A stretch of DNA of 64,000 nt, taken from positions 1 to 64,000 of the forward strand of contig CAVQPS010000010.1 of NCBI GenBank assembly GCA_963714795.1. The letters are read 5' to 3'. Origin of the DNA: DATIXJ01 sp963714795. Lineage in GTDB: Bacteria; Bacteroidota; Ignavibacteria; UBA10030; SZUA-254. This document shows positions 17,018 through 26,041 of the stretch, one piece after another. The position numbers and the translations under genes are program-made. The notes under the pieces were generated by a model. It ran no database searches. It was not told where the DNA came from and saw only the letters and a list, made by a program, of their open reading frames with translations. Numbering within the stretch: position 1 is the first letter of the stretch; each line of letters begins with the position of its first letter.

Positions 17018-17359
17018 TCACGCTTTGAAACTTGCACACGCCTCTTCAACAGTCGCATACATCTGGAAGATCTCTGCAAGACGGGTAATGGAAAATACTT
17101 TGAGGACATGCTCATTGACGCAGGCAACACGAAGACCGCCTTCCGCTTTGTTCAACGTCGTCATGGAACTGATCAATCCTCCGAGTCCGGCACTATTGAT
17201 ATGCTTTACGTCATGAAAATCCAGCACGATATTATTGGTACCGCGTTCAATGAGTTCGTACACTTTTTGCCGGAGTACGAATGCGTCTTTTTCACCGAGG
17301 GGATCGCCGTGAAGACGAAGTATTACCGGTGGAACAATTTTCTCGTTTTTTGTCTGCAT
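17018..17359 (-). CDS. STAS-domain anti-sigma factor antagonist
   Basis: A 113-residue single-domain STAS protein, taking MQTKNEKIVPPVILRL at 17359 as start because earlier codons have no family match. It has the SpoIIAA-type phosphorylation loop DFHDVKHINSAGLGGL, with the likely phosphorylated Ser in INSAG near residue 59. Such proteins switch partners with an anti-sigma kinase of the RsbW/SpoIIAB type, or act in other phospho-switches. No kinase or phosphatase partner lies nearby. The ribosome site is weak. Confidence 0.88.
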   Translation of the reverse strand: MQTKNEKIVPPVILRLHGDPLGEKDAFVLRQKVYELIERGTNNIVLDFHDVKHINSAGLGGLISSMTTLNKAEGGLRVACVNEHVLKVFSITRLAEIFQMYATVEEACASFKA

Positions 17360-17642
17360 AAGTTTTAAAATATAAACCGTTTTAATATAGCGCGGGAGAA
17401 AATGAAAGTCAACATCGGGAAAATCGGGTTTCGTAATTGGGTAATTTGAAAAAGCTGTGATCCAGCACACATTTTCAAAATTAAAATTGGCTTAGGATGA
17501 ATATGTAAGCGTCATCACAAATTTCTTCTGCTTCAACCGGAACAGCCGGCAGGATCCCTTCCTGCTGACCTTTTCATCGTAAATAGAAATCCGCGCCGAT
17601 AGAAATCGGCTTTCTCGTTAAAGAAATACAATCTCAATCATC

Positions 17643-17804
17643 ATGACGGAACAAAACATACTGTCACGACAACATCCCGTCAAACATTTTGGATTCCTGA
17701 ATAAACAGGTAACCATGCGGAATAGTTACTGGATGTTACTCGGATACGGAGTGTGGATAGGATTCTATTTTGGAGCGATCATTCTTCACGCAATGACCAA
17801 GTAA
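17643..17804 (+). CDS. Small single-span membrane protein (53 aa)
   Basis: ATG at 17643 to TAA at 17802-17804 encodes 53 residues. The first 24 are polar (MTEQNILSRQHPVKHFG...). An aromatic membrane segment follows (YWMLLGYGVWIGFYFGAIIL, residues 29-48), with a HAMTK tail. An internal Met at residue 25 could start a 29-residue form. AAAGAAAT lies upstream as a weak ribosome site. The composition is clearly membrane-like, and the gene fills a gap otherwise empty between two minus-strand genes. No family is recognised. Confidence 0.5.
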   Translation: MTEQNILSRQHPVKHFGFLNKQVTMRNSYWMLLGYGVWIGFYFGAIILHAMTK

Positions 17805-17855
17805 TTTCATTGCAGAATCCAATTCCCTCCCCGCATTTCCGGCGTACGCTGATAA

Positions 17856-18474
17856 TCAGTTATACATATTTCTCAGGGTCTCGATTTCCTGTGCGAGAGC
17901 AGCTTGTCCCGCGAGCGTGGAAACATCCGCTCTGAATGATGCGTCCAGCGATTGTGCCACCGCCAGACTCAAGTCAAAGCTCGCCGTTGAAAAATAATCT
18001 TCGGCAAGCACCACCTTCACATCGCTGATATTGACCGTTGTATCACGTTCGAAAAACCAATGTGTATTTTTTTGAATGACGGACTGAGCGTCAGCGATCG
18101 AAGCAGTATAGTTTTTCTGAGCATTATTGACAAACGCAAGCCCCGCCCAAATATCCACGTTGGTGGTATCCCGTGATTTTCCCGCGTTAAATTCCGTCAT
18201 CGCGTTGTCGAGAAGATTGAGCCGCAGCATCGGACCAGCCGGCGCCGTTATAACCGTCCACCAGAGTGGCATCAAGATGGAGCGCATCGGTAAATTTACT
18301 TAACGCTTTATTATAATCTTGACCGGCGAACGCCTGCCAGCCATCATTCACAAATTGTGAAGCGGATTCCGTCGGAGGCGGATTGGTGGTGCCATTGCCG
18401 GAACATGACGATAACAGAACAACAATTGCACCGACTGCGACAACAAAACCTGCTTTCATACATTTCATTCTCAT
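17856..18474 (-). pseudogene. TPR-like lipoprotein, frameshifted
   Basis: The N-terminal frame (18474) has a lipoprotein signal with lipobox LLSSC, a Thr/Pro linker and TPR-like helices (FVNDGWQAFAGQDYNKALSK), up to DGYNGAGWS. The adjacent frame continues as MLRLNLLDNAMTEFNAGKS and on to a stop at 17856. Removing one G near 18237 joins them at GAGWS-MLRLN, giving a protein of about 205 residues. The start overlaps the subtilase stop by 4 bases (ATGA), so translation is coupled to it. The role may be an accessory or periplasmic scaffold to the protease; this is inference. Confidence 0.75.
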
Positions 18475-21400
18475 TTCATCAACACCATCTTTTGCGTATT
18501 CAAATATTTAGTGACACTTCCGTTGACGACTTCAAGCTGATAAAAATAAATTCCGCTCGCGACGCTCTGACCGTTATTGTTTTTCCCGTTCCACACTTCC
18601 TCAAATGTACCAAAGGTTCGATCTTCATTGACAAGTTGAGCAACTTGCTGTCCCAACACATTAAAAATTCGCAAATGGACTGTCCCGGCTTCGGGAAGAT
18701 CGAACTGAATTCTCGTCTGCGGATTAAACGGGTTCGGATAATTGGGACGAAGGACATAGGCAGTCGGTACAAACTTCGATGCAAACTGATCGTCGTACCC
18801 GACGGCAAACGTTCCGAGCGCTGTTACGGAAGCAATGAGCGAATGATCTTTCGTATTCACCCATGTTTCGATGGGAGCCCAGGCGGATCCTGTCGACCGG
18901 TACATGTGGAGAAACCGTTCTTTCCCTTCCGGCGCGGCATGATCAGGATATTGAAGCGTGACAGTCAACGGTTTGGAAAAACTTTGTGCGGGGCCGAAAG
19001 TATACGCTTCGTTCATCGGTGCGTTTTTAGCGGCAACGGGATCGTTCTTCAGAATAGTAAAATAGGTATTCTCCGTCAGCCCGTTAGCCGGAATTCCGAG
19101 AGATGCTCCTTTATCGTTTGCATACAACATTCCCGATTCCCCTTTTTTCATCAAGCCGACAACGAAGATCCGTTCTCCGGTTACATCCATTCCGTTACTC
19201 CGTTTGGCATAGACACGGACATCGACATTCCCGCTCGACTGGAATTGAAAACTTCCTTTATATACTTGTGATGCAATTTGAGTAAGCGAAACGGTATCCG
19301 GTATCCCGCCGGCAACGGCAATTGTCATCGTCGGAACAGTTAAAAATGGAACGGTTGTCGTCACGATGAAATCGGCATACTGAGAAAGAACGGGATTTTG
19401 AAGAATCGGAATCGAAATCTCAAGAGGATTACCGACGCTGAATTTCCCCACGCTCGAATATGAAACCAGTCCCGTATTTCCGATCGAAAGTACGCGCCAG
19501 AAATAGGTTGAATCTGCTGCAGGAAAGATCACACTGAGTTGAGTGAGCACAAGAGAGTCATCCACAACGAGATGATTAAACGCTGAATCGGTCGATACCT
19601 GGACTCGATATTTTACCGCTCCGACAGCGGAACTCCATCGCAGGAGAAGCGTATCTCCGAGATTCGATTGGCCGGAGACCGGAAAAATCAACTGAGGGCT
19701 TTGAGGATTCCCGGAATAATTTTTGATATAATTCCATTGATTGAACGATGCATCAGCACTCGTTTGCAAATCAGCAAGCGATTTTCCGCCATACAAAGCA
19801 AACCCGACCGTTTGCGTTCCGCCATTCGGAATTGTATACGGTCCGGATGAAATCGCAAAATGAATATCGCCGATACTATCGATCGTTACAATTCCACCGC
19901 TGAGCCACGACCATTTTCCCGAACGTGAAAGATCGATAGCGGCATTATTGATCAGTCCGTGAAAACCGGAAGCGCCATTCAGAGCACGGGCACCGCAATA
20001 CACTGAATTCGATACACCAGGGCTCCATGCAAATCCAAGGTCCCGCAACGGATCAAACGAAGTCTGGTTCGTTGCATAATTCGGCTGTATATCCCAATCT
20101 AAAAACAATCCGGCATAAAAATTTGAAAAATCCGCGCCGGAAATATTATCGATATCATACCGGAGAATGACATAATTGCTGTCCGCCGGACTGGTAAATG
20201 CATAGGATCGAATACCGACCTGCACACCGACAGTATTCGGCGCAACAGCCCCGGAATCTGAAAACACGGTATTACCGTCTTGGTTGGAAACAATGCCCGG
20301 CGTTCGAAGACTATAAATTTGTGAAGAAACAAAATCGGCATCCTGAACGCCATTATCGTTTCGAACACAATCAACAAGATTTGTAGCAGAATATCCCATC
20401 AATACTCCTCCTTCGAAGAGCTGATTCAATCCACCGTACGTAAAGCCGACGCCTTGCGAGTTGTTCGGGAAATCATTGAAACCGATTCTGCCATTATTGG
20501 TCAGCGTCACACCGACATTGTTGATATTGTGCGTTGCAAATGTGGGGTTGATCAAAACAAAGAACGATTGAAAATCGTGATAGTTGCCATCATCAATCAG
20601 AATCGTAAATTTGACCAAATCACTTTGAGCGGGATGGCTTTTCGCCTGCACAACAAAAGGACTCGCATAGTTATTTGTCGTTGAAAGAGTATTCAAAACA
20701 CCGAGACTGTATTGACTGGTCAAAATTACGACATTGGTGTCGGATGAAGTCAGCGTCACCAAAGCCGAAGGGCTTGTCGGCTGAAGATAGTTGATAAGAT
20801 TTGTCGTGATGGTGAACTTTTCATTCGGCTCGATACTCCCGTCGTTATTGCCGTATCCGGAATCGCTCGCAACGAACGATACCATGCGCACGGAGGGCCA
20901 GGACTCGGTAAGTGCACGCACGGCATTGATCCGGCCCTTGCCGATTTGCTGAACATAATAGGGATTCTTTCCATCGATGTTATCACAGGTAACACGAACC
21001 TGCTCACCGATCTGCAACGGAGAATAGGATGGAAATTTTGCAGCAACTAAGCCGGCAAGACCGGCAACAAGCGGACTTGCCATCGATGTTCCGGCTTCCA
21101 GGCCATATGTGCTTGGATACAACGTGCTATAGATTGCCAGCCCGGGTGAATCCCCGCCCGGCGCAGCAAGATCAACCGTCGTTCCGTAATTTGAATAAGC
21201 AGTTACATGATCAAGATAATTTACCGCCGCAACGGAAATTACATTATCGTATGCTGCTGGATAATTCGGATTGCCCGTATGGTCATTTCCTGCCGCGGCG
21301 ACAACCAATGAACCTTGCTGTGTTGCATAATTAATAATATCTTGTTCAGCTTGTGAAAAACCCGGACCTCCCCAGCTGCAATTTATGATTTTTGCACCAT

Positions 21401-22388
21401 GGTCTGCTGCAAACACAATTCCCTGGTCCCCAAAAATCACAAAAGGACCCTGAGATCCACCTTCCACGTCAAGATAATCATTGTCAGAAGTTGTCTTAAT
21501 TGCCATGATTTTGGTATTATATCCGATGCCCGAAATTCCGATGTGATTATTGGTAACCGCCGAAGCAATTCCCGCAACGTGCGTGCCATGGGTGAGGTAG
21601 GTCGTTGTGGGTGACGGATCATTATCCCCGACAGGATTGTTATAATCCGCGCCGCCAAAATCCCATCCCTGCCAATCGTCGACGTACCCGTCGCCGTCGT
21701 CATCGACACCATTAAAACGTTTATCACGTCCGAGCGAATCGAGCCCCATTTCTCCGGAATTATGCCAGATGTTTGCTGCAAGATCGGGATGATTGACTTG
21801 AACGCCGATATCGACGATGGCAATGGAAACTGATGTATCTCCCTGAGAAATACAAAATGCGCTGTCGGCAAAAATATTATTCAGGTTCCACTGAAGCGAC
21901 CGCGAAGAATCGTTCGGCGTACATAGTGTGGCATCACCGGAGACACGATACTTAAAAACCGGTTCGGCATATTGCACTTCCGGAAGCTGCGAAAGCTCTC
22001 CGGCAACCTTGAATGCATCCCTGGAAGCGGAAAATTTCATCAAATAAAATTTTGAAAGATCAACATCACCTGCCTTTTTCGGCGGCTTGCTGTGAGGGAA
22101 CATCGGCTCAACCGACTGCACCCCATACCGTTGTGCATACGCATCCACCGACATGACTCCAAACATGTTTAACAGTTTTGAGGGATGAACGGAAGGCTCG
22201 AACTTCACTATGACGCGGTCAGGTAAATACCGGCTGTTTTGCGGGGTCTTTAGTTTAATATTCCGCAACGAGGCAGGCGATGGTTTCTTGTTTACAACGG
22301 GTGAAACAGAACTATGGTGTCCTGCTCCGAAAGCAATTGACAGCACAAAAAATCCCAACACCGTTACGGATAAAAATCGTTTCATCAT
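18471..22388 (-). CDS. Subtilisin-family (S8) serine protease with type IX secretion sorting domain
   Basis: From the MMKRFLSVTVLGFFVLS start (22388) the protein has about 1305 residues. A signal peptide is followed by an inhibitor-like propeptide (RYLPDRVIVKFEPS). The catalytic triad is Asp193 in AIVDIG, His267 in THGTHVAGIAS and Ser435 in GTSMASPLVAG. A calcium-binding-like DDDGDGYVDD insert lies between the Asp and the His. Beta-sandwich/Fn3-like domains follow. The C-terminus has the YPNPFNPQTRIQFDLP sorting signal ending in a KMVLMK tail, so it is exported by T9SS and anchored or released outside the cell. A coupled TPR lipoprotein follows. Confidence 0.93.
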   Translation of the reverse strand: MMKRFLSVTVLGFFVLSIAFGAGHHSSVSPVVNKKPSPASLRNIKLKTPQNSRYLPDRVIVKFEPSVHPSKLLNMFGVMSVDAYAQRYGVQSVEPMFPHSKPPKKAGDVDLSKFYLMKFSASRDAFKVAGELSQLPEVQYAEPVFKYRVSGDATLCTPNDSSRSLQWNLNNIFADSAFCISQGDTSVSIAIVDIGVQVNHPDLAANIWHNSGEMGLDSLGRDKRFNGVDDDGDGYVDDWQGWDFGGADYNNPVGDNDPSPTTTYLTHGTHVAGIASAVTNNHIGISGIGYNTKIMAIKTTSDNDYLDVEGGSQGPFVIFGDQGIVFAADHGAKIINCSWGGPGFSQAEQDIINYATQQGSLVVAAAGNDHTGNPNYPAAYDNVISVAAVNYLDHVTAYSNYGTTVDLAAPGGDSPGLAIYSTLYPSTYGLEAGTSMASPLVAGLAGLVAAKFPSYSPLQIGEQVRVTCDNIDGKNPYYVQQIGKGRINAVRALTESWPSVRMVSFVASDSGYGNNDGSIEPNEKFTITTNLINYLQPTSPSALVTLTSSDTNVVILTSQYSLGVLNTLSTTNNYASPFVVQAKSHPAQSDLVKFTILIDDGNYHDFQSFFVLINPTFATHNINNVGVTLTNNGRIGFNDFPNNSQGVGFTYGGLNQLFEGGVLMGYSATNLVDCVRNDNGVQDADFVSSQIYSLRTPGIVSNQDGNTVFSDSGAVAPNTVGVQVGIRSYAFTSPADSNYVILRYDIDNISGADFSNFYAGLFLDWDIQPNYATNQTSFDPLRDLGFAWSPGVSNSVYCGARALNGASGFHGLINNAAIDLSRSGKWSWLSGGIVTIDSIGDIHFAISSGPYTIPNGGTQTVGFALYGGKSLADLQTSADASFNQWNYIKNYSGNPQSPQLIFPVSGQSNLGDTLLLRWSSAVGAVKYRVQVSTDSAFNHLVVDDSLVLTQLSVIFPAADSTYFWRVLSIGNTGLVSYSSVGKFSVGNPLEISIPILQNPVLSQYADFIVTTTVPFLTVPTMTIAVAGGIPDTVSLTQIASQVYKGSFQFQSSGNVDVRVYAKRSNGMDVTGERIFVVGLMKKGESGMLYANDKGASLGIPANGLTENTYFTILKNDPVAAKNAPMNEAYTFGPAQSFSKPLTVTLQYPDHAAPEGKERFLHMYRSTGSAWAPIETWVNTKDHSLIASVTALGTFAVGYDDQFASKFVPTAYVLRPNYPNPFNPQTRIQFDLPEAGTVHLRIFNVLGQQVAQLVNEDRTFGTFEEVWNGKNNNGQSVASGIYFYQLEVVNGSVTKYLNTQKMVLMK

Positions 22389-22466
22389 AAGAATATCTGG
22401 ATAAAAAAAATCGACATCATTCATTATCAATGTAAAAAATAATTCATTGCAGAGCAAGCCATTTTC

Positions 22467-23042
22467 TCAATCTTTATACAAGCGGCGCCGCACGATGTAT
22501 TCTTCAACTGAACGGGGAACAAGGTAGCGGATCGAACGTCCCAATTTTACGCGGCGGCGGATGTCCGTTCCGGAAATGCCGATCTGCGGCACATTCACAA
22601 ATTTTGCGTGCCGCGCGAATTCATTGTTGGCTTCCGGAAAATCGGGACGATTCATGACGATAAGATCGACATGGGTAAGAATTTCTTTCGGCGATTTCCA
22701 TGTATGAAATTCGAGTAAATTATCCACCCCGATTATGAGGGAAAGATTTGCCTGGGGATATTGCGCTTCCAGTGCAGCTATCGTATCGATGGTATACGAA
22801 ATTCCGCGGCGTTGAATTTCTATATCGGAAACGGTATACGCACTATTACCTTCGACGGCAAGACGGGTCATTTCCAGCCGCGCCGATGCCGGTGCCAGCA
22901 GGGTGTCATGTTTATTGGGTGTCTGAGCCGACGGGATCAGTAAAATCGAATCGAAAGAAATCTGTTCCCGGACACTTTCGACGACAATAAGATGTCCGAT
23001 ATGAGGAGGATTGAACGTTCCGCCGAATATACCGATATTCAT
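22467..23042 (-). CDS. nadD: Nicotinate-nucleotide adenylyltransferase
   Basis: This 191-residue enzyme makes deamido-NAD from nicotinate mononucleotide and ATP. The nucleotidyltransferase signature GGTFNPPHIGH lies at residues 8-18, and the second motif ISGTDIRRRVKLGRSIRYLV near the C-terminus matches the ISxTxIR pattern. Length is normal. It overlaps the upstream DUF2064 gene by 4 bases. Confidence 0.95.
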   Translation of the reverse strand: MNIGIFGGTFNPPHIGHLIVVESVREQISFDSILLIPSAQTPNKHDTLLAPASARLEMTRLAVEGNSAYTVSDIEIQRRGISYTIDTIAALEAQYPQANLSLIIGVDNLLEFHTWKSPKEILTHVDLIVMNRPDFPEANNEFARHAKFVNVPQIGISGTDIRRRVKLGRSIRYLVPRSVEEYIVRRRLYKD

Positions 23043-23761
23043 CGATTCACTTTCCGCCGGCCATATTTTTTGCCAAGCTTTTCAAATATTTCTTTCGTTC
23101 GGGAAGGAAAATAGGAAACGGCAGAATTACTCCGTGCAACTTCTTCCCGCAACATCGACAACCCGTCTGCGGAATCCAAGGAATGAACGGCGTCAAAAAG
23201 AAAAAGATGCGCTTCGATCGCACAAAGCCGCTGCAATAATACATCCGGCTGGAGAACGGGATCCCCGCCGCCGTTATCGAATATTTTACTGTGGTTCGAT
23301 TTCATGCCGACCATTGCACATCGTCCTTCCAGAGTCGGACAGACGACAAAACAATCGTCTTCAAAACTCAATTGGTCGAACGCTTTCTGCAGAAATTCAG
23401 GCGTGATGAGCGGTGAATTATCCAGCAACACAACGACACTCTGATATCCCGATTGAAAAGCGGAATCAATTGCATGTTCCACCATGTCCGGGAAAATACG
23501 GTTCTCGATATCATATAATTGAATCATTTGCCGGAAGGATGAAAAAAAATCATCCGATAATTCTTCAGGATTGCGATACACCAGTACGTCGATTCCGGAT
23601 AGGTGACGCATTGTTGCCAAAAGATCTTCCACAAAAGCTGTAAACAATGCATCGATATCTTCCCATGGCAGCGAGGCAAACGGTACGCTGATATCATCAC
23701 GAACAATATTCGGCGTCCGGCAAAATACAATCAATGCATGGTCGTGCTGTTTCGGCATCAT
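23039..23761 (-). CDS. DUF2064/TIGR04282-type glycosyltransferase-like protein
   Basis: The 240-residue protein has the fold of nucleotide-diphospho-sugar transferases (rSAM/selenodomain-associated transferase 1 group). It starts ALIVFCRTPN, has the acidic motif SVVVLLDNSPLITPEFLQKA near residue 105 and the DNGGGDPVLQ loop. The canonical GxDxP of the family reads LDNSPL here. The substrate is unknown. It overlaps nadD by 4 bases and lies 63 bp past the aminotransferase stop, at the downstream end of the polysaccharide cluster, so it may be part of that transcript. Confidence 0.75.
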   Translation of the reverse strand: MMPKQHDHALIVFCRTPNIVRDDISVPFASLPWEDIDALFTAFVEDLLATMRHLSGIDVLVYRNPEELSDDFFSSFRQMIQLYDIENRIFPDMVEHAIDSAFQSGYQSVVVLLDNSPLITPEFLQKAFDQLSFEDDCFVVCPTLEGRCAMVGMKSNHSKIFDNGGGDPVLQPDVLLQRLCAIEAHLFLFDAVHSLDSADGLSMLREEVARSNSAVSYFPSRTKEIFEKLGKKYGRRKVNR

Positions 23762-23824
23762 CCTCTATTACAATATTTTGAGATCGTTATGATGAACGTA
23801 AAATGCAAATCGACACCTATCATT

Positions 23825-24910
23825 TTAGAACCGATTCATGATGTTGATGACATTCATAACATCTTCATCCGTATGGAAGAATGAAATCGGCAAACTCAAC
23901 GTCGTGCGATGAATTTCTTCAGAAATGGGAAACGAACAATTTCCAAAAAGATTCCGGAGAGCTTCCTGCCGGTGCGGTGGAACCGGATAATGAATTTCCG
24001 TTTTCACATCGTGACGCGATAAATACTCGCGCAGTGTGTCACGGTCAGGATGACGGACATTATAGATATGATAAGCATGCACGTTTCCGGAAGAAACCGC
24101 CGGCCGGATAAATTGGTTTCCCAAATGGTCATCATACAACCGGGCAAGATGCCGTTTATGTTCGACGATGGATTCCAGTTTTGCCAATTTCAAAGAAAGA
24201 AATGCCGCCTGCATTTCATCCAGGCGGGAATTATAGCCGATGATCTCATGAACATTTTTCTTTTCCGAACCGTAATTTCGCAACCGGCGAACAGTTGCCG
24301 CAAGCGCATCATCGTTCGTCACCACCGCCCCGCCGTCGCCGAGAGCGCCGAGATTTTTCGTCGGATAAAAGCTGAACGCGTTAATATGCCCGAAACTGCC
24401 GACACTCTTTCCCGCGTGCAGCGCTCCATGTGCCTGTGCACAATCTTCAATAACCTTTAACCCGTGACGACCGGCAATCGAAAGAATCGCACTCATGTCG
24501 CACGGATTACCGTACAAATGTACGGGCAAAATTGCTTTCGTCTTCGGTGTTATGTATTGTTCAATTTTTTTCGGATCGATTGAATACGAAGACAGATCGG
24601 GTTCGACGGGAACGGGACGCAGTCCTGCCTGAAGAACCGCAAAGATTGTCGCGATGTAGGTATTGGATGGAACGATCACTTCCGCGTCAGCCGGAAAATT
24701 GAGTGACCGCAATGAAAGCACCAGCGCATCGAGTCCCGACGCAACACCGATGCAATGTTTCACGCCGCAATACACTGCAAATTCTTTTTCAAAACGTTCG
24801 ACATGTTCGCCGAGAATGAACTGACCTTTGACAAGTACTTGACCGAAGACTTTTTGAAAATCGTCACTGAACGGTTTATTCACCTTGGCAAGATTTTCGT
24901 ATTCGATCAT
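23825..24910 (-). CDS. DegT/DnrJ/EryC1 PLP-dependent sugar aminotransferase
   Basis: A 361-residue type I-fold aminotransferase that transfers an amino group to a 3- or 4-keto nucleotide sugar. The PLP-Lys lies in FSFYPTKNLGALGDGGAVVT near residue 187, with the conserved EDCAQAHGA upstream. It overlaps the upstream FdtA/QdtA-type ketoisomerase gene by 4 bases, so the pair most likely makes dTDP-3-amino-3,6-dideoxyhexose (FdtA/FdtB or QdtA/QdtB type). No acetyltransferase is adjacent. Confidence 0.9.
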   Translation of the reverse strand: MIEYENLAKVNKPFSDDFQKVFGQVLVKGQFILGEHVERFEKEFAVYCGVKHCIGVASGLDALVLSLRSLNFPADAEVIVPSNTYIATIFAVLQAGLRPVPVEPDLSSYSIDPKKIEQYITPKTKAILPVHLYGNPCDMSAILSIAGRHGLKVIEDCAQAHGALHAGKSVGSFGHINAFSFYPTKNLGALGDGGAVVTNDDALAATVRRLRNYGSEKKNVHEIIGYNSRLDEMQAAFLSLKLAKLESIVEHKRHLARLYDDHLGNQFIRPAVSSGNVHAYHIYNVRHPDRDTLREYLSRHDVKTEIHYPVPPHRQEALRNLFGNCSFPISEEIHRTTLSLPISFFHTDEDVMNVINIMNRF

Positions 24911-25272
24911 GAATATTCCTCGAAGATATAATCATTCGGATCGAAATATTCCGATGCAAGCACCATCAACATGGCATCATGGGAAAATGAATGCATTTTA
25001 TGCCAGTCGGTCGGTTCCAGGAGCAGACATTTCGACGGTGAATCGAGAACGAATTCCTGTTTATGAGCGCCGTCATGATTGAAAACAATACAGGAACCTT
25101 TCAGACAAATTGCGGCCTGCCGCGTCTTGCGATGGCGATGCCTGCCGCGCACGGAATCATCGACGCCATAAATATAAAATATCCGTTTGATATCGAACGG
25201 CACAACCCGTTCAATCACGGTCAGATTACCGCGGGCATCGCAAAAGGTCTTTAAATTAATGAGCCGTGCCAT
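24907..25272 (-). CDS. Cupin-fold dTDP-4-dehydro-6-deoxyglucose 3,4-ketoisomerase (FdtA/QdtA/WxcM-like)
   Basis: This 121-residue cupin protein has the family pattern: an N-terminal DARGNLTVIERVVPFDIKR, then the histidine-rich RGRHRHRKTRQAAICLKGS and the C-terminal LLLEPTDWHKMHSFS. These enzymes move the keto group from C4 to C3 of dTDP-6-deoxyhexulose, with the two adjacent histidines acting as acid/base. The product feeds the aminotransferase encoded downstream in the same overlapping unit. Whether gluco or galacto product is made cannot be read from the sequence. Confidence 0.9.
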   Translation of the reverse strand: MARLINLKTFCDARGNLTVIERVVPFDIKRIFYIYGVDDSVRGRHRHRKTRQAAICLKGSCIVFNHDGAHKQEFVLDSPSKCLLLEPTDWHKMHSFSHDAMLMVLASEYFDPNDYIFEEYS

Positions 25273-25306
25273 ATTCGTTCAATAACATTTTTGATCCGGA
25301 GGTAAC

Positions 25307-26041
25307 TTAGAGATTCTTTATCTTTCTTGCAAGTATGACCGTGTCGAGATATATCTCTTCATTATCCGGCAACAGAAAGGATAGCAATTCACCCAAAAAA
25401 TTCCCCGGTGCAATGAGAAACAAGCAGAAAAGAAAATTCAAGGTACCGCTCCGGGTTTCCGTTTTCCGGTACACAAAGACATTCCATAATTGTATGATCG
25501 CCCGAATGCCGGTCATGCTCTTTCTTTGATGAAGAATTTCAAAGCCGTGTTGTTCCAGTAATGCCCGCAGTCCGAACGACGTATACCTGCCGAAATCCAG
25601 CGGCTGCATATGCTCGGGCCAGAGAAACGGAACGGTCATCAAAACCAATCCGTTCATTTTTACAACACGATTCAACTCGGAAAGAAATCCGAGCGGGTTG
25701 AAAATATGTTCGAATACTTCGGACGCAAAAATATTATCGAATTCTTCATTCCGAAATGGAAATCGGTTTCCGTCATAATACACATCGGCAGAATCGCCGG
25801 AATGATTCCCGGTCCGGTTGAATTCAAGGCCGACATACCGATCGACGCAAAATAATTGTTCATACGGTTTTCGTCCGCACCCGACATCGAGAACCGTTCC
25901 GGACATCTGCGGAGCAAATTCATGGATATGGTGATACAATCCTTTCCGGGCGAAGTAAAAAGGATTCACAAATATTCCGGCAATTCCCGGTTCAAATTGT
26001 TTTCGCCGGATAAATTGTTTAACCGAATCGATGATACTCAT
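25307..26041 (-). CDS. SAM-dependent methyltransferase
   Basis: A class I methyltransferase of about 244 residues from MSIIDSVKQF, whose ATG overlaps the upstream stop as TGATG; an earlier ATG at 26059 is less likely. SAM motif I is VLDVGCGRKPYEQLF near residue 49 and the post-I acidic residue follows. FDNIFASEVFEHIFNP is the motif II region typical of the Methyltransf_11 group. Hydrophobic helices lie near the C-terminus. In the polysaccharide cluster it likely methylates a sugar or a carrier-linked glycan. Confidence 0.85.
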   Translation of the reverse strand: MSIIDSVKQFIRRKQFEPGIAGIFVNPFYFARKGLYHHIHEFAPQMSGTVLDVGCGRKPYEQLFCVDRYVGLEFNRTGNHSGDSADVYYDGNRFPFRNEEFDNIFASEVFEHIFNPLGFLSELNRVVKMNGLVLMTVPFLWPEHMQPLDFGRYTSFGLRALLEQHGFEILHQRKSMTGIRAIIQLWNVFVYRKTETRSGTLNFLFCLFLIAPGNFLGELLSFLLPDNEEIYLDTVILARKIKNL

